Below are positions 12,603 to 25,891 of a DNA stretch of 64,000 bases, piece after piece; position 1 is the first letter of the stretch, and each line of letters begins with the position of its first letter. The stretch is from Lethocerus indicus (taxonomy: Eukaryota > Arthropoda > Insecta > Hemiptera > Belostomatidae), in assembly GCA_019843655.1 (NCBI GenBank), contig JACDQD010000103.1, positions 5,332,001 through 5,396,000 on the forward strand. The letters run 5' to 3'. The notes beneath the pieces were generated by a model. It did no database searches, had not been told where the DNA came from, and saw only the letters and a list, made by a program, of their open reading frames with translations. Both the position numbers and the translations under genes were made by a program.

Positions 12603-15600
12603 GCCGAGATAAGGATGTTGATATCAAGGTTTCGGGGCTAATGAAAATTAGGAGGAAATTACTGGGGAAAATTTACGTAATTGAATTAAATCGGTTCAAG
12701 GCTGTTTTTGCCATTGTTTTTACTTCTAAGGCGAGATTCTGAATCGAAATCAGTCGGGTACTTGCCGATCACTAAGATGTGTCAGTTAACCAATTTATCG
12801 TTTTCATCTTATCTCAACGTACCGATGAATAATGATAATATGAACACCCATTAGCTACTATTTTAGTAATAACACAATTAGAGTCAGGATATTAAAAAAA
12901 TAAATCATTTCTCGTCATATATTACAAACAATATCAGTGCTAGTCGTCAGCTTATTCACGGAAATTAATGTTTAATAAAGAAGATTTTTATGACATAAGG
13001 GAGGGAGAATGGGTCACTGCCGTCCTGTTCGGAAAGGCTATCGAAGGGTTGTTGGCTTCGAAACCTCGGGTAGTTAACAGGCCTAACTTCGCTTGAATTA
13101 TTTATAACTTTAGACGATAAAATAATACTGGTCAGGTTGACGACACATCCCATACACATAGGAGTATATCGTTTGAACGGGGTCGAATGAAAAGTATATT
13201 TGAATTCTAAAATAGAAAGCACTGTTTATTATTCGGTCGATGGAATGTTAAGTACATAAAAAAATGTATGTATAAAATTTATTTTCAGGTAGATAATGTC
13301 ACGCTATTTGAAGTTTGGCCCGGATATCCATTCGGGTTTAAACCGTTGACCTAAATAGTGGGAAACTAGTAACCTTCATCAATTCAAAAATAATGAATTG
13401 AGATTAAATGTCATTGAACACTCTTCAGACGCTCAATGCTTATTGTCAATATTTCTGGTCGACATACCTCGATCATGATCATACAAAATGATTAAGTAGT
13501 ATATAAAACAGCTCTTGGTTACACGGCCCTACATATATGTTTTGAGCAAAAGAATATCAGTTGAGATTATCATATCAGTTATAAGCTAATACTATAAGTA
13601 TCAGTTAATATATCATGTTAATGCCACATTGTTGTTTTGTAAAATACTTTCTGTTTATGACAGCGAGTACTGAAAAACAGCGTTTTGTGTAACGGCTCAT
13701 CTCCTGGGTGTTACCCGAGTAAATAAATTGACCTTAAAGTGAGAGTGGTTTATAAATGATTGCAGCTTGTCGGGTACGATTTGCGAGTGATTAATAATAC
13801 TATCATTGTCAACATGACGATTGATGATTCTCAAGGGAAGGTAAGGCCGAGTTGAAATTTGAAAACCGTTTGAGTAATTCGATATTTTTCCCCATGTCCC
13901 TGGGTTTTGTCACAGTGCTCAGTGTTCCGTACGAGAAAACTGGCCCAATGACGATATTGGAGTAGAGCAACATTGAAGAGTTTCGGAGGTAGATCTATTA
14001 ATATCAGATGTAAAGTATATAAGTGAGAATGCGCACTTCTTCTGAGTATCTAAAAAAATATGGAAACGATAAAATCTTTAGAATTTACGCGTCATGAATA
14101 TCCAATAATGTGAAACGACCAACGTAACTTACATAAGTGCCATTCGGAAAGATCTCCACGAAGAACGACTAAAGCACTGTGTTGAATGGGTCAGCATTAC
14201 CTTTAACTGCCCAAAGGAACAGAAACGATACGGAATTAGTAAGCGACCAGCTCCCAGAAACATTAATGAGATAATAAGACGCCATGTACCATTCTTTAAT
14301 CCCAACGCGTAGAAAAAATTAGCCAGTAGTCTTTTGATAAAATACAAAAAATATAATAAATTAGAAAACGATTATCGCATTACTAATGACGTAGACACTT
14401 GATACATACACCCATCATAATTTTGAAAAATTATTTAAGTGTCCCGGAATTATTTGATTTTTGCAACATTTTCATATTGTGCCTGACCCCTTCGAGTAAA
14501 ACTGATTACCATTCAGAAACTACCCTAATTCACAGGCGATACACGTATACAGCATGTAGGTGAAACAACTTTGAGGGCATGTTTTTCGCAAGACGTTAAT
14601 TCCCCGTCCATCGGAATCTTCAGAAATGAGTATGTCTATATCCAAAGCTAGTCACTGCCGGGTCAGTAAAAAAGCCGTTAATACCTTGGATTGCACAAGC
14701 GCGGAGAATTTTTTTCTTCTTTCTGTTTATTAAATATCGAGCCGAAATTTACATTCCCGGGCACCCCTCCGTAAAGGTCAGACATGACTGCTGCTCTTTG
14801 AATTCTTATATAACGCGGAGGGGTTTCTCAAGAGTCACAAGAGCCGGAGACCGGCCCACAGCCTACAGTCAACTATTGAACGGGCAATATTTTTATGTAT
14901 ATATAGTATAAATATACTCTCCGGTTGGGTAGAATCGAAAGTAATTTAGCCGCAGGAATGTCTTTATCGGCCTGGATCGAACGTTGTATTTCTCACAATG
15001 GCCACTACCCGGGCGCGTCCTTGGTGGCCAGCTATTGAACCCGCTCCTGGGCTTCTGATCCTGTGTTTTCTTTTTGTTCCCTTCCAATAGCACTTAGGAA
15101 TTGTTTTATTTCACTTATGTACAATGCGCAATAATCTGAAGCCGGCCTCCTTCCCCCGAGGGAATAATCCGATTAAAGTCTTCTTTTTTCCTCTTCGAAC
15201 GAAAAAAGAGATGCGCCATTTTGCTTGGCAAATTCATCTCCCATTTGCACCTAAGCTTAATATTCCTAAATGTAATTTTATCGCTTATTAACCCTCCCCC
15301 CCCCTCAAAATGCATCATTTAATATTCTCAACATATCTATAATGCTATCTTCTCCTGAATATTAGTGTTCCTTAATGTATCTTAATATTTTTTACAATTT
15401 TCAAACAGAAACAGAAGCTGTATTTTTACCACTTCTCTTTTGAATTCAGTCATCCAAGATATATCAATGAATAGATACGTCACTGTTCAAAACTGAGGGA
15501 GGCAGGGATTGCTTTTAAGATTCAAAAATGTACATACTAGCCGACTACCGAAACACTTCATCGCCTTGAGAATCACTAGAAAAAAGAATACGCTACAAGA

Positions 15601-18600
15601 TTCTTAAATTGTTTCTTGTCCTCGTTTTTCTACGTTTTACATTGTTTCCGCGTCTAATTGTATACAGGAACTGATTCTCGTGCGTCCTGAGCTATTTTCC
15701 ACCTATTTTTCATATTTTCGAATAATTATTTTAATAACAGGATATTAGTAAGGCACTATTAGGTCTGGTTGTCACTACATGTTGATATTGTCTTTGTTTT
15801 TTTCGAATGAATTAAAATCAGTGATGTTGAAAAAATTTTCGACGTTGAACTGTGTAAAATAATTCAATATATAGTACTAATGTTAAAAGTACAAATGGCT
15901 AGGCTTATTATTAGCCTAGTGAAATTACATATAATTTCTTACGTAATGGTATTTTCCAGTACACGCAGATTTCATGTCTGTAATATTGTTAAGTGGGTAG
16001 AAATTTGAACATATGTTCGGCCACAGCCCCTTTTATTGTCAAGTCAACGAATAATTAAACAAGGAAAGGAAGCGTAGACTGTAGAATTCTTCTCTATTGA
16101 ATATCTTGCGCATGGGCGCGGGTCATGAGCTCTATCACATAACTCACGGCTCTCTCCATCTTCTTTGGGTTATTGCCGGGTCACTGGTTTTGCAATTTAA
16201 AAGGACAGTACGTATACGGTAGGTCATTGTTTTCACGCTCGTGGATATTGTCCCGAATCGAATATTCCTGCAACTTTCAGCCGTTTGCCTTCTTGTAAGC
16301 CAAGCTGTCGTATATGCGAAATTATCAGATGGTCACAGAAAAATGTTTTTTATTTCCATAATACCTAGGCCTATTCAATAAATTCTAACGTTCGAGAACT
16401 TACATTCCATATTCATTCTGAAAAAAAATGCCTTAATATGGATTCAATTGCCAACTATGATAATAGAGTATTAACGGAATTGCCAGTAAGTACTTTCAGT
16501 TTTAGGCTCTGTCATTTTGTGTTATTAGCAAGTAGTTTTGGGACTACCAAGTGGTCTTATCGACCGCTAAGAATTAAATCGCGCAGGAAAATAAAAAAAC
16601 TTAATTTATATTGGACGACCTCAATTATCCCCGTGAGACTGAATGACCGATACGGACTTCTGGTTAAAAACTGCCAACTAACAAACGATTTGCATTGTAA
16701 CGTGCACACCTTGACCACTGGAGAAGGAAATAAAAAAACTGGTAATGTCCCAGCCCGAGTGATAATTGCTATGTGTACTGAGGCCGTCAAGAATCCAGTC
16801 GGGAGAGACGCCCTTGAATCTGCCGTCACCGATTTCCGAAACAAGGAGGAATTCCTGCTCGTTAGACCCAGTAAATTTTAAGAAATTTAGACAAAAGATA
16901 GAAACAGCGCTAATGTAATTTGATTTTGTATTTAATTTATGATTAGTTAAAATTTTTTGCGTGAACAACGCTCTAACGCTCGGTCGTTCCTCTTATCGGT
17001 TTCGTCTCCTTAATTCGCCGGCCGATCATCCATTGTGTATTCGCCCCGCGGCTCAATTAGGCTTTGAATATTAATTGGGGATTCCGGGAAGGCGGAACGA
17101 CCGCCCCATAAGGGTCTGCGGATGTCGTACTGTGTACCACATCCTATTGTCATTCAACCCCCAGTCGCCCAGCCCTTTTACGGTTTCATTCATTCCGTTA
17201 CTCCGTTTATATTTCCCGAAATAAAAAAACTGTTCCGTCCTCTTAATAGAACTGTACGTGGTCAGATTCCCTCGTAATTCTAGAATAAATACTGACTTAA
17301 TTCATTAATTTGAATTATCATGTAATGCACTTTTAGAAAACTTACTAGAGGGTCTGGAGTTTAAGACATTTTCAGGATTATCACTGCCGTATCTTTCTCA
17401 TTGTGACCAGAAATGTACTCAAGTATTTACTTATTATAAATAAAGTTATTGCGTCTTCGCTACGTGAAATATTTAGTTCGATTCGAGATCACCCGATGTT
17501 TGTGGCCGGGTGTTTGACATTGCAGCCTCCGCTTATAATGTCCAGGGGTGAATTTGACGTCCAATTGTCTCGAAATAGGTCCTCGGTCCAGAGCCGTAAT
17601 TATTAATTTATTCCGCCATTGTTCTAGTTGATTGCTGGCGGGATGTATCGGAGCCCCCCCCCCCATAACGGGGCTTCCGACGGTAGACCGTATTTATTTC
17701 ACCTTCGTCCTAATCAAATCGGCCGTGACCGAATTCGCACTTTTTTCCTCCGTCCCGCCGTACGGATCGAATCGAATTTGGAAACGGCATCAAAAATGGG
17801 ATTTGTTATTGACAAGGTATTATCTGAGGCCTAAGCGTAACCCTACCCGGTAAAGCGTGAATCGAATTGAACCGATAAGTTCGTGCTACTACTTCATGCT
17901 TAACGTATCCGACAAACTTTCAGTGTGAATTATTTCAAACAAATTAATCGATTAAAAGGATCATTGAAACGAGTCATTGAGATGATGTCCTGTGTGAGAT
18001 ATAATGACTCTAAATTAATATTCATTTCATCAGAATTCAATATTCACGCATCAGACCTCACCAAACACGTGCTGGATTGCTACACTAGCAGCAGATATAA
18101 TTATGCCTCATATTTTCACAGGCTAATACTTAACTAACGATAATTCCTAATGAATCTTTTTATTGTTTAAGAATTATTGGTGAGCTTACTAGCAGTTTTT
18201 CATTCGGGCAAATAAGGTTTTCTATTTCTGTATAGTTTTTGCTGGTCGCCGTCAGGAGAGCTATTGAGAGTTGTTTTCTCTCATCACACGGAGGCGTGAA
18301 ACACGGCCGAGGGATTTGTCGATCTTTCCCCAATTTCTTTTTTCCACCCCTTGTTACCGTCATAATTATAATTTTTTGTCGCATTTTACTCTCGATTAAA
18401 CGGCAGACACGCGTACGCCTCTATTCTCCTCGGTGATGTGTGAAAAACGTTATTTGAAATTGGCCCATTACCGGAGTCCGGGGAGAAACTCGAATTCGGT
18501 TAATTGGCCAGGTTTTTTTTTCTTGCGGTGACATTACCTTTTGGTGTTTTCTGGGTACGAAATTATGGGATACTTATGTGACCGTGAAAGTTCCATATAC

Positions 18601-21600
18601 GAGTTCAATTTGAAAACATTTAATGGGACTGGCATTGCAGAATTGTGTATGTAATTTTTCTTAACGGAAATATTTTCGCGCATAAACATTTATGACTTGA
18701 TCGGAGCTAAACATAATTTTATAATGATTATTCTATATAATAAAAATATTACGAAATTATTGAATTGTGTCTTTTATTTGACACAACAGGCAGCAAGTAC
18801 CAATTAAATTGTATACCGTTATATATTACCTTCATAATTATTTAAATTGTGAAATTTATCTTTTATTATGACTGTAGTAATGATGAGATATGACAACTAT
18901 TTAAATATTTCGATAGGGTAATTTGTATTTATGCTTTGTTGAACCTTGAGAAGGTGAACTCTTTTGGGACGTTAATTGTAAATAGTGGCAGTTAAATAAA
19001 TTCTGGTCGCAGGTAGAGCCAGCCGGTGAAAGGCCACCGTTATTGCAATCGCTGATGTGGCAACGCGGAAAACGAAAATAAATAGACATTTGCGTAAATT
19101 TGTGTGAAAGTCCTGGCCAGGTTATCGATTATTAGTTAGTGTGTTATTGCGTTCACAATTTATGATTGTAATTGATGGACCTGCTTAGCGGACCTATCCG
19201 TCCGTGGTGTCAGGGGTCCGTCCATTTTGAGAATGCGACTGAAATAATTTAATAGAAAAATCTATTAAATTGTATTTTCTATACGAATTGAATCTTATTC
19301 AATTCAAAAATAAAGAATCGATGAACTGAGAACTATTCTAATAATAAACAGAAGGTCAACCGCAAGTTAATTGTGTTTTCACTCACAAACTCGCCAACGT
19401 ATAGCTTTGTGATTGCATAATGTACAAGAGTAATAGATATCTGAACACCGCCAGTACGTGGTCAATTTTAAATGAATGACCCCGCATCATAAAATAATCT
19501 GATTTTACTTTATCTCCACCGGGGAATTACAGTTTTCTGGCGATCTTTGGACAGAATTGTCTGATATTCTGGTGTACTAACATCTGAATGCTGCCGGCAG
19601 TGAAATACGTAGAATAAAATCAGGTCCTCTAAAGTTGACAAAGAATAATTGTCTTGTGCCATGATTTTTTTCCGAATTGTGAAATAGAAGTAACAAAATG
19701 TTTAACTGACAAGGCAAGAATTTTATAAAAGAAGTTTGATTCTTTTTTATTAGCTGTTGGTTTTGTAAATATATTGTCACTCTACCTACGCTCATCAATG
19801 AAGTTGTCGCCAGGTTCAAGAGACGTCAGAAGTGAAAAAGTTTAAAAACTTAAGTGGTCAGGGCACGTTTCTGGAGGGCGTGTTGGGCCCCGTCTTGAAT
19901 TCCAAAGCCTCAAAGAGACAATTCCAACAATTTTTGTTCACTTCTGAGTTTCTTTCAATAATCCTTTGAATTTCTCTTCCTGGAGAGAATTTCAGTTGGC
20001 CATTTTGTTACTAGTAAAGTGACAAAAATACAAAAATAACTATTATGTATTTTTTAACTTTAACTATTTGTACCACGTATTGTGAAAATTTGATTTGATT
20101 CATTATTGGATGAAAATATATATATATAGATTTACAGTACCTAAATATTATCTAAAACTTATGTAGCTCACGACAGCCAGGTGATTATGACTGCCTATGT
20201 AATCGTGACATAACCAAATCTCATAATCGTTGGTGGCCTAAAACGTCTTCCACGTGCAACTCTCTATATGGAATAATTCACAATTCACTGACCGATTTAG
20301 ATTCATTGACAGATAAGCAGTAACATAAATCTGTAGTCATGAATTGAATTCTTATTGATATTCCTTTTAATTTCCTCAAAAAATGATTGTCATAGACACA
20401 TTCCATTGTATTCACCTGTTACATATATAGGAAGAGGACATTATTTCGGTTGTAATTTCATTATTTTCCTTCATTTAGAAATTCGAATAAATGAAAGGAA
20501 TCCACGAACAATATAGTGTATGCATTATATTACAGTATGGTTCCTCCTGAAATTAGGTATTGGAATTAGAATCTCCAGTTATGATGTTATTTTTCAACGA
20601 ATTAGGAAGTAAAGATAAGAAAAATATGGACTTAATTTTATTTTTAATAAGAGGAAGTATATTAAGGGTTATCTTTTAAGAGCCCACTTGTGTTCTTAAT
20701 TGTTCTACTAATGTTCTAATATTCTTAAATCGGTTGGTGGATTCCAGCTGTACGAGTCGCACCGGTCATCGTGAACCAGCCGAGTGAACCCAATGAATTC
20801 CACCTGTAGAAATTCTGATAATGCCGTTTGAGATTATGATATTTGAGATGTAGCCGCCGCGAGGTGGTTATAAATCGGGCACCGAGGCGGGCAGGCCCCG
20901 TGCCGGGTGGCCATCTGCGTGGCGGGACATCGTTTTTCTGTCGGCCAGGAATGTTTCGCTTTCTCCCTCGAACCTACGACGGCGCCCCTTACTCCCCTCT
21001 CTGTCTTCGGCTCTCGCAAGTGTCCGTGTTATGTTCCAAACCGGACTTAATTGCAGGGGAATTTTTTCTCCCAGAAGGCGATCTGTGACACAGTTTTTTA
21101 CGCCCGGACCGCAGGTGCGGGCTGAGCACTGTCGCGGGCTTCGGGCGGTTTATAAACGTTTAGGGCCAATTCGTATATTAATGTGAGAAAAAACAAATGC
21201 GCTGTTTATTTTGATAGTAGCAGGGTGAGGCTGTTGTGTTTACTCTTGAAGGCAACTTTAATTTTAATAATTAAATTCTGTTTCCACTCGTTGTTCCTAT
21301 ATTTCGGCTTCTCGCCATGGTTAGTACCAACCTGTGAGCGGGACGTATGAACATTTCGGTTGCGAACATTTAAGCCTCTTGTTCAAAATTAGCCCAATTA
21401 AAGCGTATGTTGGAAGACACGGTGCAGGGGAACAAAATCAGCCAATTTTCTGTAGCATCGATAATAATTTTAAGAGGCTGAGAAAGCTCGGAATAAATGG
21501 CGCAAAAGTATCGCATGATTACATCATCGCGCTGGCAGTAGTTATGCCAAGAATGTTTTGTACTCTAATCGGAATTAGATTATCGTTTTCTCTCCGCTGC

Positions 21601-21741
21601 ATAGATATTATTTTTATATATGCCTGCGGAATCACTCCCCTACCACTCACGGTAATCAATCCCACAGGCGTCGTTTTACCTTGAAAATTATATTAAAAAT
21701 GTAGTACGATCAAGCTCTCGTGCAGTCAGCATGATAATTGG
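12603..21741. other. Gene-free stretch with C-tracts
   Basis: No recognisable coding or RNA gene. Homopolymer C runs lie at 15296-15304 (C9) and 17654-17664 (C11). The 147-codon plus-strand frame at 16438-16881 has no family signature. A GC-rich patch at about 20830-21130 includes a TATAAAT, but no matching initiator was found. Confidence 0.35.
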
Positions 21742-21780
21742 TATAAAACCAAAACTATAACAAACGCAGCAGTGCAGTTG
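21742..21780 (+). promoter_or_regulatory. Candidate TATA/initiator core promoter
   Basis: TATAAAA at 21742-21748 is followed 29-34 bases later by AGTGCAGTTG. This carries the same GCAGTTG initiator-like string as the minus-strand promoter at 3275-3280. The sequence then runs through CGACAG followed by GT at 21791-21792, a possible but weak splice donor. The first ATG, at 21800, opens only 19 codons, so any product would need a spliced exon that I cannot identify. Confidence 0.25.
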
Positions 21781-21789
21781 AGGCGACAG

Positions 21790-24700
21790 GTAATAAATCA
21801 TGGAGCTTCAACTCTCTTTTGAAGCACTCTTTCACGTTTTCGCCGGTCATTGGTTGTGACGCATCTAGGACGACTGCTCCACGACTCAGATTAATTAACC
21901 CGTTGTGTATCCCCTCTCTGTCCTTTCTCCCCTTTACGTTGTGCGCACCTGTCCGGTCAACCCGGTCAGAAGAAGTCGGCAGATAAATACTGAAGTGGTG
22001 ACACGAGAGACGCTATTCCCCCTTTCTCAATGCTGAAGAAGCAGGCCCTTCACGGTATTGAAAGGCAGTGGAAATAATTGGAAAGAGAAGGGAAATAGTT
22101 TAGTTTCCTTTAAATTCTATTTCCCTTCATAATATAAGTTCTTAAGTTATCATATACTAGCTCCACATTAAATGGCCATTGGTATTTTTGTTCGTATTAA
22201 AGTATTTATCCATTTTCTATATAGTCATAGTCGTCAGTATAGTGTTGATACACAGCACCATTAAATTGACTGTGCCAGTGGGTTACTGCATGCACTGTGG
22301 TATATTTAGCTCACAAATAAGCACGTTCGCAGTTAAACTAAGTCAGGTATATGGACCTTACAGTAAAAAAAGTTCAGAAGAACGAGAACATAGCATTGCG
22401 CTTATATTCAACACAGTCGCAGCAACTATTTCATTTTCATACTGACTATTGCTTTATTTTCGGAAGTTAATTTCATTCATTGAAGCACTGACGGAGGTCC
22501 ATTATTTTGTGAATATCTGAAACGTAATATCCGAAATTTACTCTCGAGACACGAAGACCCAGAAGGAACTAGGTTGTGTCAACGATCTAAGAATGCATTC
22601 ATAATATCCGGGCGGTTTCTCAACAATCCGAGAAGTTGAGGTGAAAACCCGTACGGATCTATTCGACGGAATGGAGTGTGAATCACTTAGAATCGTTCTT
22701 GAAAGTTGTTTCCAGCGCAGTTTTCCTTTGGCAATCGCCCGCAAGTTAGATGGGGAGGGATCTGGCACGCCCGCTAAACATTATCATTTGTACGGATCCT
22801 TCGAGTTTACTTTCACGCTTTAGTGCACATTGGTTATAATCAGTCAGATGTTAAATATTTATCTTGCTACTGTCCTCTTAGCTTAATTTAACTTTGTAAT
22901 TTCTTTTCTAATACGTTAACAGGTAATACAGTTTCTAATTGTATTACTCAGTTTCTTAAACACTGATTTAAAAATAAACGTCCTTTTACTTATGATATAA
23001 ATTTCTCATACAACCCCTTTAGCTAGTCATAATTATACTTGATTACAACAAATTTCACGAACTCTTAAGTACCCCACTGCATTATTGATGGAATGCTACA
23101 GCCGAAACCGGATTGGCTTAGAGCCGAATACGTGAGTGGACGATAAACATTATTTATTGTTAAGACATTAATTCACTACTATGTATATTATAATTTTATT
23201 AGTATCATTTAAATATGAATATTCGAACTGATAATATCTCACATAAACTGTAGCAAACTACTCAAACGTTCATTTCAAGAACGTTGTATTATGATTTTTT
23301 AAATGGTTAAAAAATTTGTTGGGTTAACCAGGGACTATTCGATTAGACCGGTGACTATTCGTGACCAGTTTGAGATATTTGAAATGTGTAGTTATTCCGG
23401 AGGAGTCATAATTCTAAAGTACTAGTATTAGGTACGTAGTGTGGTGCGGGTCTGGTGAGAGGCGTGCCTCATTGCCGTAGGGGGCTATTTGGTAACGCTC
23501 GGGACGCTGCGTTTTTCCCGCGTGTGGCAACACTGGCCCTGAGGAGAAATGACTTTCTTCTTCTTTCTTGGTCGTGTGTTCTCCAAGAGGAGAAAGACCT
23601 GTGACGTAACGCCCGTGGTTGGCCGCCAAAACCGAAACCGCTCTCGGAATCGACAATAGGCTGAGGAAAGTCCGCCCGCCACGCCTCTGGTAACGTTTCC
23701 AAAGAACTTAACCCTGGCGAAGTTTGAAAAATATTCCTCTTTAGTACGTGAAATTACCGCTGTTCTCTGAATAAACATTATTTCAATCTGAATCTCATTA
23801 CAGATTGGGGAGACTGTCAATAGAATTTAATTTTCTGTTATATACTATGTTACAAGGAATAATTATAATGCTAACCCGCACGCTTTCTATAGTATCATCA
23901 GAGGTAATATGTATAACATGTGTTTGCCGACTAACGATAAAGCGTCCTGTCAGGATTGTTAATGTTATTGTAAATGTATTAATTACAGCCACGGTGTTGA
24001 GAGGATGCTTAGTGTTTAGATGGCGATCGATAAGAGTATATACTCTGCTGACAGCTGAAACAGAGATACCAAATAAGCGCACGAGAATATATACCAAACC
24101 ATCGCCAACCCAAGGAAAAACAACTTAAATTGTCATTTTGTTAATTCCTGGTAAAACATCTATGGTATTTTATTTTTACTAATGAGCATAATTCTTCAAA
24201 ACTAGTACGAAATTGGCAATGCCTTGTACTAACCTTGTTCGACATCAATGAAGCATTACTACCTGAATGACTACTTTTGGCGTTAACTCTTTAAGTTATT
24301 CCTGTATTCTGTCTCAGTTTGGTCCTGTTTCTCGAACAGTAAAACTTGGACTTGGAATAAATGCGATGTTAAACTAAGATTAAGCGTCTGAGTCTGAGAA
24401 CTTTTTTCACGGCGTCAATGAACTCTGTATTAAGCCCTTTCCTGCATTTCTGCTCCACATCTTCAAATTGGAAAACTGGGCTGGAATCGTCCGCTTCCGG
24501 CCACTTGTCCCACATGCATGACACTCTCCGTGACCCTTTGCTCAGATGGCATACTTCTTACCTGTTCCCACGGGCTGGTAATTCCGGGAAGGAATGTAAA
24601 TTCAAAAACCGAGATAAATATTGAAGACGCGGAAAAAACGGTGGAAATAGATAATTAATTTAATTCCCAGAGTTCTGTCGTAAATTTCCACAAAACGCAA

Positions 24701-25813
24701 TTCTACCCGCGTAGGGGAGAAGATGTTCCGGTATAGGGAAATTGGAGCGAACGGATAAATAGGATCTCTAGACTAATGTAATATATATTTCATGTCTGCC
24801 ATGTAATAAGGCATAGACAATTTTCATTACGAATCAACAATATACTAGGTTTTTGACATTTCGAACAGGTCTTATTTACACGAAATTCCGGCGGCCGACT
24901 TCAATTTCCTTCAGCAAGAACTTAATTAGTAGTTATAAAATTCCGAAAAATTTAAAACGAAAAAAATTGATTTCAACAAAAAATATATAATAAAATAATG
25001 AAGAAAGGAAATGATTTTATTTGGAGAGCGGCCTATGTCGGCGACATTTTAGAACCAGAAATTGCCTAATTAGGGCTTCCTTAGTTGAATGTTTCGGACC
25101 CTCCGCATCATTCCTGAGGTCGGAATGAGCAGCGCAGTAATTTTCCTGTTTATTTAAATTATTGAAGCTCTGCCAAAGTTATCTTGAGGTCGGGGGTTTT
25201 TATTTCTCACGATCTGGCATCCTCCGGCGGACTCAACAACGGCGGACTAATTGCTGCCATCCTTCCACCTATCGGAGGAATAAAGTCGTGGTTACATTTT
25301 ATTTTTATTTTTTTCCATCATTCCGGAATATCTAAATGGAATGCCCCTCGAACGACGGCGGTTTCTCTTCCCATCAAATATTCAGACCGGACTATAAAGA
25401 TAATCACCGACCAGTAAACGAGCCTAATATTTTCAGGCTGCGTTTACTCCAAGCCCTTGCGACGAGACGTTCTCCAGTAAAAACTAATGACACTGGCATT
25501 CAGATTTAACGAAGCAATAATGTAAATCTGAATTTTTAAAAAGTAGAAATGGATTTTCAGAAAAATAAAATATTTGATTGCCCTCTATCCTTTAGCCCAC
25601 TATTATCATATTGGGGAATATACCATGACTCGTTGTACTGAACTGAATTCCATTCTTTCCACAATTGTAAGTCGTTATGTCTCATAACGTCGGTGTCGTC
25701 CATGCATCGAACGATCGTATTGTAATTATTACGATGATTAGTCATTTTGAAATTCGTTTTAAACGTTAACAGGACTCGACTTCCTGTCCTCCTGATTACT
25801 ATTTTATATGATC

Positions 25814-25816
<3 letters not shown>
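21790..25816. other. Gene-free stretch
   Basis: Nothing recognisable as a gene on either strand. A GC-rich patch at about 23,430-23,700 contains GTGGCAACACTGG, which loosely resembles core-promoter motifs of insect housekeeping genes. The evidence is too weak to call a promoter. Confidence 0.3.

Positions 25817-25886
<70 letters not shown>
25817..25886. repeat. (TA)35 microsatellite
   Basis: Perfect TA dinucleotide repeat over 70 bases. It is fully self-complementary, so it can extrude as a cruciform, and it is likely to be length-polymorphic and hard to assemble. Confidence 0.97.

Positions 25887-25891
<5 letters not shown>

Noticed and set aside
14105..14330. Plus-strand frame of about 65 codons without ATG, exon-like in look
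   Set aside because: No matching splice sites or recognisable family; could be chance.
16438..16881. 147-codon plus-strand frame
   Set aside because: No recognisable domain, no promoter or splice context; length is possible by chance in the desert.
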